Of a stretch of 64,000 nucleotides of DNA, positions 8,267 through 16,559 are shown in pieces. The notes beneath the pieces are model-generated. The model was given only the letters and a program-made list of their open reading frames with translations, ran no database searches and was not told the origin of the DNA. The position numbers and the translations under genes were made by a program. Source of the DNA: Lachnospiraceae bacterium (lineage in GTDB: Bacteria > Bacillota > Clostridia > Lachnospirales > Lachnospiraceae). The stretch is from positions 1 to 64,000 of the forward strand of contig JAFWOE010000003.1 of the NCBI GenBank assembly GCA_017509985.1, given 5' to 3'. Positions within the stretch are counted from its first letter, which is position 1. Every line of letters begins with the position of its first letter.

Positions 8267-8302
8267 AAAAAACAGCAGCGGGAGAACTCCTGCTGCTGTT
8301 TT
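8267..8302. terminator. Bidirectional terminator between rplT and the zinc-ribbon gene
   Basis: AAAACAGCAGC pairs with GCTGCTGTTTT through a GGAG/CTCC inner stem, with T runs on both strands. It would end the rplT transcript on the plus strand and the convergent gene at 8372 on the minus strand. Confidence 0.8.
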
Positions 8303-8371
8303 GTTTATGATGAGTACAGAGGATGGCAGCATTAAGGCGTCCCCCCCCTGCCGCCTGTCGGAACGCTCTCT

Positions 8372-8950
8372 TTACCGGATCCAGTGCGGGATCAAAGCCA
8401 TGTAGGCAGAGCTGGAATCCGCAGCCAGCGAAAAGACCGCAACGGAGAATACAACGGCCAGTATAAAAAGAAGGATCGAAATGATTCCTAAACAAAGGCC
8501 GATAATGCTCGTGACCCTGCTGCTGACATTGTTCTTTGCGAAAATGAGGCCCAGGATCCCGAAAATAACCGCCAGGATATTGGGGATCAGGAGAAGGAAG
8601 AACAGCGGAAAGCCCAGGATGCCGCAGACCAGGGAAAGGATTCCGTAAACATTGGTCTTCGGAGCGGTTTCCATATAGCCGGTGTTGTAATTCCCGCCGG
8701 TCCCTCCGGAATAGGACGTTCCCCGGCTTTCGTTTTCGGAATAAGAGTACCCCGTGCTTTGTCCGGTTCCTTCACGGGAGGTGTTTTTGACTTCCTCATT
8801 CAGCGCGGAAGCTGCTTCTTCATAAGAAGAGGAAACATTTTCTGTCTGGGCAGATCCGGTCTTATTCGTTTCCGGAAAGACAAAGCCGCAGGAAGGGCAG
8901 TAGTTGATCCCGTCCGTCAGCTTGTATCCGCAGTTCGGGCAAAAATTCAT
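8372..8950 (-). CDS. Zinc-ribbon membrane protein with DUF4190-like region
   Basis: A 192-residue protein. It opens with a double Cys-pair zinc ribbon, FCPNCGYKLTDGINYCPSCG, followed by a low-complexity Ser/Gly/Thr-rich linker to about residue 95. The C-terminal part has two hydrophobic segments separated by a short loop with NVSSRVTSIIG, as in DUF4190-type membrane domains. The start at 8950 is supported by GGAGGAT 7 bases upstream; the longer frame beginning at TTG 8965 would overlap that ribosome site. Function unknown. Two further zinc-ribbon membrane proteins are in this window (35860 and 61383). A run of eight C residues lies just beyond its 3' end (8341-8348). Confidence 0.7.
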   Translation of the reverse strand: MNFCPNCGYKLTDGINYCPSCGFVFPETNKTGSAQTENVSSSYEEAASALNEEVKNTSREGTGQSTGYSYSENESRGTSYSGGTGGNYNTGYMETAPKTNVYGILSLVCGILGFPLFFLLLIPNILAVIFGILGLIFAKNNVSSRVTSIIGLCLGIISILLFILAVVFSVAVFSLAADSSSAYMALIPHWIR

Positions 8951-8995
8951 TGAATTATCCTCCAAAATACTATATGTGCAGAAATGTTATAAAAA

Positions 8996-10222
8996 TCATA
9001 ACTCTGTGATCTCGTTTTCGCTGCCTTTTACGGGCTGGTTGGTATAGAGCATGACCCGGTCACCTTCTTTGAGTACCAGGTCCCCTTTGGGAACGATGCT
9101 CCGTCTGCCGCGCTTGATCATTACAATAAACGTACGCCGTGAAATATCCAGATCCCGGATCATTACGCCGTTCCAGGGATTCTGTTTTGCGATCGTTATT
9201 TCTTTCAGGTCAACGACAGAATCCTCTCTCAGGCTTTCTGCACCGATGACGATGATGTCATCCGCCATCAGCACAACGTCGCCTCTGGGGACGATGCTTT
9301 TGTTTCCCCGGATCACGACAGAAATGATGGTTTCGGAAGGAAGGTCGATATCCCGGATCATTTTGCCGGTCCAGGAATCTTTTTGCCCGAGATGGACTTT
9401 GATGAAATTGAGCTCATCTTCCCTGCCGAAATCGGACATTTTCTTGATGCGGGTATACTGTTCAACAAAGCCCGCGGAAATGATACCGGTGGGGATCGCA
9501 ACCATTCCGACGCCTAAAAAGCTGATGATCGCACCGAAAAACTGCCCCCAGAAAGTGATCGGATAAATATCTCCGTAGCCGATGGTCAGCAGTGTGGAAA
9601 CCGACCACCATATACCGGAAAAGGCGTTGCTGAACACTTCCGGCTGTGCGCTGTTTTCCAGCGAATACATGCACAGACTGGAAGCCATCATCAGGACAAG
9701 GATGATAAATACAGAAGAGAGCAGCTGGTCTTTTTTGGAACGCAGTACTTCGGTTATAACATTTAAGGAATCATAGTAAGCGTTGATCCGGAAAAGCCGG
9801 AAGATACGGATCACGCGGAAGAACCGGAAAACAACGGCTCCGGTCGGAACAAAGGCCGGAATGTAATACGGTACAAAGGAAAGCAGGTCGATGATGCCGT
9901 CAAAAGAAAGCAGGTATTTCCGGACAGCCCTGCCGGGTGTCACTTTCGGATACTGGTATTCGGCGGTCCAGATGCGCAGGCCGCAGTCGACCGCGAAAAA
10001 AGCGACCGTCCAGGCCTCGATAATACTGTAGATATGCCCGTAAGCATTGTGAAGGGACGCCACGGTATCGAGCGTGACGATCACGATATTCAGGATCAGG
10101 ACGGCCGTGCTGAAAAAATCATAGAAGCGGTTGGCAAAACCTTCGTTGTTGTTGACATCTATGACTTTAAAGACTTTTAACCGGAGATCTCCGATCCGGC
10201 TTTTGATATTTCCTTCGGGCAT
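8996..10222 (-). CDS. Voltage-gated-type potassium channel with two TrkA-C domains
   Basis: A 408-residue ion channel. Six membrane segments lie between residues 35 and 255. The fourth carries arginines every third position at 133, 136, 139, 142 and 145, a voltage-sensor pattern, and the pore holds the K+ selectivity filter TIGYGD at 213-218. The cytoplasmic tail has two similar domains (about 271-335 and 336-408), each with SIVPRGD or SIVPKGD then an acidic turn, matching TrkA-C (RCK C-terminal) ligand-binding domains; no Rossmann RCK-N domain is visible. The start at 10222 is set by GGGAGG 7 bases upstream, discarding 18 residues of the longer frame. Transported ion is confident, gating ligand unknown. 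Confidence 0.85.
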   Translation of the reverse strand: MPEGNIKSRIGDLRLKVFKVIDVNNNEGFANRFYDFFSTAVLILNIVIVTLDTVASLHNAYGHIYSIIEAWTVAFFAVDCGLRIWTAEYQYPKVTPGRAVRKYLLSFDGIIDLLSFVPYYIPAFVPTGAVVFRFFRVIRIFRLFRINAYYDSLNVITEVLRSKKDQLLSSVFIILVLMMASSLCMYSLENSAQPEVFSNAFSGIWWSVSTLLTIGYGDIYPITFWGQFFGAIISFLGVGMVAIPTGIISAGFVEQYTRIKKMSDFGREDELNFIKVHLGQKDSWTGKMIRDIDLPSETIISVVIRGNKSIVPRGDVVLMADDIIVIGAESLREDSVVDLKEITIAKQNPWNGVMIRDLDISRRTFIVMIKRGRRSIVPKGDLVLKEGDRVMLYTNQPVKGSENEITEL

Positions 10223-10348
10223 CCCAAACCTCCCTGCTGATGGCAAGAGTTTATCATATTGCGCCCGGCTTTTCAATCAGGTTGAGAGGGCTTTACGCAT
10301 TGCAGAAAGCTGCTGCTGTGTGTCCGTACGGATGCTTTTGTCCGGACC

Positions 10349-11371
10349 TTATTTGAAATCAGAGGCGATCTCCTGCAGAGCCCGGTAGTATTCCTTCGTG
10401 ACAGGGACATCGATCTTCAGTTCGTCTGCCATACGGACCACGTCGCCGCAGAAGATCTCCATTTCTCCGGCTTTTCCTTCGGCAAAATCACGCGAAAGGG
10501 AGCTGGTGGAGTCATCCGTTGTATTATCCAGACGCTTCATATGTTTTTCGAGCAGGTCGTCGGGAAACGAGATGCCCTGAGCACAGCCGACGCGCAGCGC
10601 TTCTTCCATGAGAAGGCGGTAGTCACTGCGCCTGCCGGCGTTGTTCTTGACTTCCCCGATCGTGCAGCCGTAGCGCGCAGTGATCACATTATAGGCGCAG
10701 TTCAGGATATATTTGGACCAGACATTGACGAGGATGTGATCCGAAAGCCGGCAGTCCAGTCCGGCTTTTTTTAAGACGTCTGTAAAATAAGCGGCAGCCT
10801 GCATCTGCAGTCCGGCTTCGGCAGGATCCGCGGTTATCCCGGCGTCCGCATTGCTTCCCTGCGGGTATTCCGGACTTATCGAAAGAGGCCCGGTATAAAC
10901 CGTTGTAAAATTTCCTTTCTGCACGACCGTGTAATCCGGAAGCGAGATGCTGACGGTATAGATCACGCTCGGCAGGACGCGTCCGCAGGGCAGACGGTCC
11001 AGCAGTGTTTTGTAAGCCGTAACCCCGTTCATTACCGGAACGATGACCGTATCTTTATGAACGACCGGGCAAAGGGCATCCGCCGCCGCTTCCAGTGCAT
11101 CATTCTTTACACAGATGATGATGATATCCTGCGGGGGGAGCGTTCGCGGATCTTCAGTCACATTGACCGCAGGTACGGTAAAATTGCCGAGGCAGTCGCC
11201 GCGTATGGTCAGCCCGTTCTTGAGAAGGTGTTCTTTGCGCCCGCCCCGTGCGATCAGGGCAACATTTTCACCGTATTCTTTTAAGAGCATGGAAGACAGT
11301 GTGCCGCCTACACCGCCGACGCCGAATACAGTGATGCGGGGAATGATCGAAGATGATTCATAAGGATTCAT
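10349..11371 (-). CDS. Ketopantoate reductase family protein
   Basis: A 340-residue NADPH-dependent 2-dehydropantoate 2-reductase (ApbA/PanE) homologue. The N-terminal Rossmann motif is ITVFGVGGVGGTLSSMLL; the next family segment is IIICVKNDALEAAA with the conserved Lys, then PVMNGVTA. The C-terminal helical domain has the ketopantoate signature region VNVWSKYILNCAYNVITA. PanE makes pantoate for coenzyme A synthesis, but many clostridial members of this family act on other 2-oxoacids, so the specific reaction is not assured. AAGGAAGG 10 bases upstream supports the start at 11371. It is divergent from the transporter gene at 11570 and has no pantothenate neighbours. Confidence 0.75.
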   Translation of the reverse strand: MNPYESSSIIPRITVFGVGGVGGTLSSMLLKEYGENVALIARGGRKEHLLKNGLTIRGDCLGNFTVPAVNVTEDPRTLPPQDIIIICVKNDALEAAADALCPVVHKDTVIVPVMNGVTAYKTLLDRLPCGRVLPSVIYTVSISLPDYTVVQKGNFTTVYTGPLSISPEYPQGSNADAGITADPAEAGLQMQAAAYFTDVLKKAGLDCRLSDHILVNVWSKYILNCAYNVITARYGCTIGEVKNNAGRRSDYRLLMEEALRVGCAQGISFPDDLLEKHMKRLDNTTDDSTSSLSRDFAEGKAGEMEIFCGDVVRMADELKIDVPVTKEYYRALQEIASDFK

Positions 11372-11502
11372 AGCGGAGACCTTCCTTTTCTTTATCGTGA
11401 TTTCAGTATAATACATGAGGGACAGAATGTCTTCCGGATTCTTTCAGGAAAAGCCGTCTGTACCGGAGAACGTTTCGCCTTTAAGCCGCGGCTCCTTTTA
11501 AT

Positions 11503-11531
11503 TTGCTTTATCCTGCAAATTATGAGATAAT
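11503..11531 (+). promoter_or_regulatory. Promoter of the glycan module
   Basis: TTGCTT (11503-11508) and GATAAT (11526-11531) are spaced by 17 bases, with a TG one base before the -10. It stands 39 bases upstream of the first small-transporter gene. Confidence 0.5.
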
Positions 11532-11569
11532 CCATTGATAACGCAGTTTTGGCAATACGGGGAGATCAC

Positions 11570-11932
11570 TTGGAACAGACCGGACGGAAAAAAGTGAATA
11601 TCGGGATCCTGATCCTGCTTCATATCGGACTTCTTGTCTCGTCCTTAAGCGGTGTATGTTCGAAAAAAGCAGCACTGTCCGAAGCGTTTTCATGGGAGTT
11701 CTTTTTCTGGTACGGCCTGGTGTTGGTATCCATGTTTGTGTATGCCCTGCTGTGGCAGCAGATCCTCAAACGCATGGATCTGACGACGGCGTATGCGAAC
11801 AAACCGGTGGGCCTGGTATGGGGAATGATCTGGGGAGTCCTTCTTTTTAAGGAAACGATCTCTCTGAAGATGATCCTCGGCGCGGCGGTGATCTTTGTCG
11901 GGATCTTTCTGGTGGTGACTTCGGATGAGTGA
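11570..11932 (+). CDS. SMR/EamA-type small transporter, subunit 1
   Basis: A 120-residue membrane protein with four hydrophobic segments, belonging to the drug/metabolite transporter superfamily. Residues around DLTTAYANKPVGLVWGMIWGVLLFKE resemble the EmrE/ArnE class, with the pattern ending in a Lys-Glu pair before the last helix. Start is TTG 11570, with GGGGAG 5 bases upstream; a longer in-frame TTG at 11549 lacks a site. It overlaps the next gene by 8 bases, and that gene encodes a second four-helix protein. Such pairs form heterodimers; in the ArnE/ArnF pair the cargo is undecaprenyl-phosphate-linked 4-amino-arabinose. The following wecE-like gene makes a flippase role for an amino-sugar lipid attractive, but this is inference. 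Confidence 0.7.
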   Translation: MEQTGRKKVNIGILILLHIGLLVSSLSGVCSKKAALSEAFSWEFFFWYGLVLVSMFVYALLWQQILKRMDLTTAYANKPVGLVWGMIWGVLLFKETISLKMILGAAVIFVGIFLVVTSDE

Positions 11933-12269
11933 GTACGGTATTTCGGTTTTAATATTGCTGGCATCGGTGCTCGTGGCTTCGGTCTCCCAGATCATCCTGA
12001 AGGTCTCGGCGAACAGGGAGCACGAATCGAGGATCAAGGAATATCTGAATCCTCTTGTGATCACAGCGTATGTCATGCTGCTGGGTTCGACAGTGCTGAC
12101 CATGCTGGCTTTAAGGCATCTGCCGCTTTCGCACCAGCCTCTTTACGAGTCGGCAAGCTATATTTTTGTTTCCGTCATGGGCTTTTTCCTTCTGAAGGAA
12201 CGGTTTACGAAAAAGAAGCTTTTAGGACTGGCACTGATCCTGGCGGGTATTTTTATATTTTCACTTTGA
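11925..12269 (+). CDS. SMR/EamA-type small transporter, subunit 2
   Basis: A 114-residue membrane protein with four predicted helices. Recognisable pieces are SQIILKVSANRE in the first loop, YVMLLGSTVLTMLALRHLPLS, and the terminal segment FFLLKERFTKKKLLGLALILAGIFIF that is typical of EamA/SMR proteins. The start overlaps the previous coding region by 8 bases, strongly suggesting co-translation and a two-subunit transporter. A 31-base gap separates it from the aminotransferase gene. Confidence 0.72.
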   Translation: MSEYGISVLILLASVLVASVSQIILKVSANREHESRIKEYLNPLVITAYVMLLGSTVLTMLALRHLPLSHQPLYESASYIFVSVMGFFLLKERFTKKKLLGLALILAGIFIFSL

Positions 12270-12300
12270 CAGAAATATTTATATATAACGGGGAAGTATT

Positions 12301-13437
12301 ATGAAGATCGATTTTAACAGACCGGCGTTTCTCGGAAAAGAAACGGATTATATCAAACAGGCAGTCATGAACCGCAAACTCTGCGGCGACGGAGAATTCA
12401 CGAAAAAATGCTCCGCATGGATGAAGGAAAAGCTTGGGACGAAGTATTCCCTGCTTACCACATCCTGCACGCATGCACTGGAGATGGGCGCTTATCTTTC
12501 CGATATAAAGCCGGGGGAAGAAGTCATCATGCCTTCCTACACCTTTGTGTCTACAGCGGACGCTTTCGTGCTTCGCGGAGCAAGGGTCGCTTTTGTGGAT
12601 ATCCGCCCCGACACCATGAACATCGATGAAAACCTGATCGAAGCGGCGATCAACGAAAAGACCCGGGCGATCGCGCCGGTCCATTATGCAGGGGTGGCCT
12701 GCGAGATGGATACGATCATGGAGATCGCACAGAAGTATCGTTTAAAAGTTGTGGAAGACGCGGCCCAGGGCGTGAACGCCTATTATAAAGGCCGGGCCCT
12801 CGGCACGATCGGCGATTTCGGCTGCTTCAGCTTTCATGAGACCAAGAACTACATTATGGGCGAAGGCGGAGCCCTGCTTTTCCAGAAGGACGAATACCTG
12901 GAGCGCGCGGAAGTGCTGCGGGAGAAGGGGACCGACCGGAGCAAGTTTTTCCGGGGCCAGGTCGACAAATACACCTGGGTGGATTTCGGATCTTCCTATC
13001 TTCCCAGCGAACTGAACGCCGCCTATCTGTATGCCCAGCTGGAAGGCTGCGAAGAGATCGACGCCCGCAGGATGGCAGTGTGGAACTATTATAATAAAGA
13101 GCTGAGACCGCTTGCCGACAAGGGCCTTCTGGAACTGCCTTTTATTCCCGATTACGCGAAGCATAACGCGCATATGTTCTATATTAAAACGAAAGATATG
13201 GAAGAAAGGACAGAACTGATCTCCTTCCTGAAAGAAAGAGACATCTGTTCCGCTTTCCATTATGTCCCGCTTCATTCCGCCGCGGCAGGAAGAAAATTCG
13301 GATATTTTGTCGGAGAGGACAGATATACGACGAAAGAAAGCGAAAGGCTGACCAGGCTGCCGATGTATTACGATCTTACGGTCGAAGATGCGGCGGAAGT
13401 CGTGGAAGCAATATTCGATTTTTATATAATCAGATAA
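12301..13437 (+). CDS. wecE: dTDP-4-amino-4,6-dideoxygalactose transaminase
   Basis: A 378-residue DegT/DnrJ/EryC1/StrS aminotransferase. It follows the enterobacterial WecE/RffA sequence very closely by memory: KLCGDGEFTKKC, PGEEVIMPSYTFVSTADAFV, PDTMNIDENLIEAAI, PVHYAGVACEMDTIM, EKGTDRSKFFRGQVDKYTW. The PLP-binding Lys is Lys182 in SFHETKNY. WecE transfers an amino group from glutamate to dTDP-4-keto-6-deoxyglucose to give dTDP-Fuc4N for surface polysaccharide. No dTDP-glucose synthesis genes (rmlA/rmlB) are in the window, so the substrate would come from elsewhere. Downstream are two glycosyltransferases, upstream the paired small transporters. Confidence 0.88.
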   Translation: MKIDFNRPAFLGKETDYIKQAVMNRKLCGDGEFTKKCSAWMKEKLGTKYSLLTTSCTHALEMGAYLSDIKPGEEVIMPSYTFVSTADAFVLRGARVAFVDIRPDTMNIDENLIEAAINEKTRAIAPVHYAGVACEMDTIMEIAQKYRLKVVEDAAQGVNAYYKGRALGTIGDFGCFSFHETKNYIMGEGGALLFQKDEYLERAEVLREKGTDRSKFFRGQVDKYTWVDFGSSYLPSELNAAYLYAQLEGCEEIDARRMAVWNYYNKELRPLADKGLLELPFIPDYAKHNAHMFYIKTKDMEERTELISFLKERDICSAFHYVPLHSAAAGRKFGYFVGEDRYTTKESERLTRLPMYYDLTVEDAAEVVEAIFDFYIIR

Positions 13438-13453
13438 GATCCTGTTTTTTCAA

Positions 13454-13492
13454 AAGCAGCTTTCCGAAACAGAAGTTTCCGGGAAGCTGCTT
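13454..13492 (+). promoter_or_regulatory. Long hairpin abutting the glycosyltransferase start
   Basis: Bases 13454-13470 pair with 13475-13492 around a four-base AGAA loop: about 17 pairs with one G-U and one bulged C. The only Shine-Dalgarno-like sequence, GGGAAG (13481-13486), is inside the 3' arm and the ATG follows at once. There is no T run after it on the plus strand, so it is not a standard terminator for wecE; it may control translation of the next gene. Confidence 0.6.
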
Positions 13493-15316
13493 ATGAACAT
13501 AGGGACAGTTTTGGAACAAATGAGTATTTTAAGCAAGATCCGACTCTACAACATCAAAAAAGGCTTTGCGTATTTAAAGCATTACGGGCCGAAGGAATTC
13601 ATGGTCCGGCTGAAAGAACGCATGGAGCCGGAAGAGGTTCCGTATCTGCCGTGGTATCAAAAACACGCGGCCGGGCCGGAAACGCTTGCCGCGCAGAAAA
13701 AAGAGTCTGCAGACTGGGGTATACGGATCTCGGTGGCCGTGCCGGCATACCGGACAAAGGAGGTTTTTCTCAGGGCCATGATGGATTCGCTTCTTGATCA
13801 GAGCTACGACAACTGGGAGCTTGTTGTTGCGAATGCCAGCCCGGACGACGAAAGCATGGCAGCCGTGTTTTCGGAATACACAGCCAGGGACCCGCGGATC
13901 AGAGTATTTGATCTGAAGGAAAACCGCGGAATCTCCGCGAACACAAACGAGGCGGTAAAGCGGGCAGAAGGCGAATATGTCGGCCTGCTGGACCATGACG
14001 ACCTGCTGGCGCCGGACGCCCTGTATGAGGCTGCACGGGCGGTCCGGGAACAGAAAGCCGATGTCCTTTATACCGACGAGGATAAGACGGATGAGACCGG
14101 GGAAGCACATTTTTCTCCGAATTTCAAGCCGGAATTCAATATCGACCTTCTGCGGTCGAACAACTATATCACACACTTCTTTGTATTTAAAAAGAGTCTT
14201 TTTGAAGCCGTCGGCGGTTTCCGGGAAGAGTTTGACGGGGCACAGGATCACGACCTGATCTTCCGCTGCTGCGAAAAAGCAGAAAAGATCGTCCGCATCC
14301 CGAGGGTGCTTTATCACTGGCGGACACACGAAGCATCCACGGCGGACAACCCCCTGAGCAAACAGTATGCGTACGAATCCGGGCGCAGGGCGGTCGAAGA
14401 AAACCTGAAGCGGAGCGGTTATCCGGACGCGAAGGTCGAAAGACTGAAAGATTTCGGCTTTTTCCGGGTGCGCTATCCGCTTCCCGGCGAGCCGAAGATC
14501 TCTGTCCTGATCCCGACCAAAGACAACGCCGGCGTCCTGAAAAGATGCGTGGATTCGATCCGACAGGTCTCATCATATAAGAACTATGAACTGATCCTCA
14601 TTGAAAACAACAGCACCGAACCGGAGACTTTTGCTTACTATAAGGAGCTGGAAAAGGATCCGCGGATCCGGATCGTTACGTACGAAGGCGGCTTTAATTT
14701 TTCGGCGGTCAATAATTTCGGAGCGTCTTTTGCCGAAGGCGAATACCTGATGTTCCTCAATAATGATACCGAGATCCTTACGCCGGACTGGATGCAGGAA
14801 CTGGCGTCAAACGCGGCCCGGAAAGAGGTCGGAGCGGTCGGATGCAGGCTTTGCTATCCGGACAATACGATCCAGCATGCCGGGGTCATTATCGGAATCG
14901 GCGGAAGCGCCGGACATGCTTTCCTGGGCATGGAGAAAGAGCGCAGCGGGTATCTGCACAGAGCTTCGATCCAGATGGATCTTTCCGCAGTTACTGCGGC
15001 GGCCATGATGATGCGGAAAAGCGTGTTTGAGGAAGCCGGCGGCTTTAACGAAGAGCTGGCGGTCGCGTTCAACGACATCGACCTGTGCCTCCGGCTGCGC
15101 GAGAAAGGATATCTGATCGTCTATGATCCGTTCTGTGAAATGCTCCACTATGAGTCGAAGACCCGCGGCGCGGAAGATACGGGAGAAAAAGCGGCACGGT
15201 TCTCAAAAGAAAAAGAATACCTGCGCACCCGTTTTGCCGGCCTGTTTGAGCATGGCGATCCGTATTACAACCCGAACCTGACGCTGAGCAAATTCAATTA
15301 CTCGCTGAGAATATAA
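13493..15316 (+). CDS. Two-domain family 2 glycosyltransferase
   Basis: A 607-residue cytoplasmic or membrane-associated protein with two GT2 (GT-A fold) domains. The first, about residues 78-320, has AVPAYRTKEVFLRAMMDSLLDQSYDNWELV and the DXD-type motif LLDHDDLLAPDAL. The second, about 335-600, has VLIPTKDNAGVLKRCVDSI, FNFSAVNNFGA and FLNNDTEILTPDW. This arrangement matches rhamnan/polysaccharide chain glycosyltransferases that add two sugars or use one domain as a scaffold. The ATG at 13493 sits right after a long hairpin; an alternative ATG at 13520 would skip nine residues. Neighbours (wecE, a further GT2) point to surface-glycan assembly. Sugar donor cannot be read from sequence. Confidence 0.85.
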   Translation: MNIGTVLEQMSILSKIRLYNIKKGFAYLKHYGPKEFMVRLKERMEPEEVPYLPWYQKHAAGPETLAAQKKESADWGIRISVAVPAYRTKEVFLRAMMDSLLDQSYDNWELVVANASPDDESMAAVFSEYTARDPRIRVFDLKENRGISANTNEAVKRAEGEYVGLLDHDDLLAPDALYEAARAVREQKADVLYTDEDKTDETGEAHFSPNFKPEFNIDLLRSNNYITHFFVFKKSLFEAVGGFREEFDGAQDHDLIFRCCEKAEKIVRIPRVLYHWRTHEASTADNPLSKQYAYESGRRAVEENLKRSGYPDAKVERLKDFGFFRVRYPLPGEPKISVLIPTKDNAGVLKRCVDSIRQVSSYKNYELILIENNSTEPETFAYYKELEKDPRIRIVTYEGGFNFSAVNNFGASFAEGEYLMFLNNDTEILTPDWMQELASNAARKEVGAVGCRLCYPDNTIQHAGVIIGIGGSAGHAFLGMEKERSGYLHRASIQMDLSAVTAAAMMMRKSVFEEAGGFNEELAVAFNDIDLCLRLREKGYLIVYDPFCEMLHYESKTRGAEDTGEKAARFSKEKEYLRTRFAGLFEHGDPYYNPNLTLSKFNYSLRI

Positions 15317-15390
15317 GTCTGAAAGATACAGACATGAACCGTACGAAAGCACGTCGTTGATCCTTCACCGGAAAGGACCGGTTTACAGAC

Positions 15391-16332
15391 ATGAAAAAGA
15401 CAACGGTCATCATACCGAATTACAACGGGATTCATTTCCTGAAAGACTGCATGAAAGCACTGGAAGAGCAGACCTGCCCGGATTTCGGGATCTGTATCGT
15501 CGACAACGGTTCGGCCGACGGCAGTACGGATTATATCCGCTCCGAATATCCGGATGCCAAGCTGATCGTTTTAAAAAAGAACACGGGCTTCTGTCACGCG
15601 GTCAATGCCGGTGTCCGGGCTTCCGACACGGATTATGTACTTCTCCTGAACAACGACACGATCCCGGACAGGAATTTTGTCAGTGAGCTGGAAAAAGCTC
15701 TGGATAAACATCCGGATGTTTTTTCCTGTGCGTCCTGCATGCTGCAGGTACAGGACAATACCCTTTTGGACGGGGCCGGAGATCTCTATAGTGCGCTCGG
15801 CTGGGCGTTTGCACGGGGACGTGATGAAAAGGCGTCTCTGTACGACCGGCCGGCCCGGATCTTTTCCGCCTGTGCCGGTGCGGCGATCTACCGGAGGGAA
15901 GAGTTTATCCGGCTCGGCATGCTGGACGAAAAGCATTTTGCCTATCTGGAGGATATGGATATCGGCTGGAAGGCCCGCCTTGCCGGCTGGAAGAATCTGT
16001 ATGTCCCGACAGCGCGTGTCGTGCATGTCGGCAGCGGAACGACCGGTTCCCGGCACAACGAGTTCAAGGTCCGGATGTCCGCCCGCAACAACATCTATAT
16101 TATCCGCAAGAATATGACCGGCTGGCAGAAGGTGATCAACGCCCCGCTGATCCTGCTTGGTGCATTCATCAAATTTCTGTTTTTTCAGAAAAAAGGACTG
16201 GGCAGAGCCTACTGCAGGGGCTTCCGGCAGGGTATGGCGCTGCCGGCGTCTTCTCCGAAAGACGTTCCCTTAAAAAACCAGCTGAAGATCCAGACGGAAC
16301 TCTGGGCGAATATGTTTAAAAGAAAGATTTAA
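15391..16332 (+). CDS. Family 2 glycosyltransferase (rhamnosyltransferase type)
   Basis: A 313-residue single-domain GT2 enzyme. The fold opens with TTVIIPNYNGIHFLKDCMKAL, the donor-binding part has LLLNNDTIPDRNF, and the acceptor segment has FAYLEDMDIGWKARLAGW and VVHVGSGTTGS, all typical of rhamnosyltransferase-like GT2 proteins. The C-terminus holds a hydrophobic stretch flanked by basic residues (INAPLILLGAFIKFLFF), probably anchoring it to the membrane. It follows the two-domain glycosyltransferase by 74 bases and ends the rightward glycan module, being convergent with etfA. Specific sugar unknown. Confidence 0.82.
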   Translation: MKKTTVIIPNYNGIHFLKDCMKALEEQTCPDFGICIVDNGSADGSTDYIRSEYPDAKLIVLKKNTGFCHAVNAGVRASDTDYVLLLNNDTIPDRNFVSELEKALDKHPDVFSCASCMLQVQDNTLLDGAGDLYSALGWAFARGRDEKASLYDRPARIFSACAGAAIYRREEFIRLGMLDEKHFAYLEDMDIGWKARLAGWKNLYVPTARVVHVGSGTTGSRHNEFKVRMSARNNIYIIRKNMTGWQKVINAPLILLGAFIKFLFFQKKGLGRAYCRGFRQGMALPASSPKDVPLKNQLKIQTELWANMFKRKI

Positions 16333-16559
16333 CAGAGGTTTGCCGCTTCTGGATTGGAAAAGATCTTCTGAAGCGAACATTCGCACAAAGGAGTTTGAAG
16401 ATGAACCGGCATGCATAGCCGTGCTGCGGGCCATGTGGTATGCTTACACCGAATTGGCTGCAGCACGAAGCGGTGCAGCCTGTTCAGCTGAGAAGGACGG
16501 TGCGTGTGAGCGGAAGAAGTTTTTTCCAATCCATATGCGCGGCCTTTTTATTGTTTTGT

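Noticed and set aside
16456..16480. Hairpin GGCTGCA/TGCAGCC as terminator between GT2 and etfA
   Set aside because: No T run on either side; could be chance. The gap 16333-16559 otherwise shows nothing.
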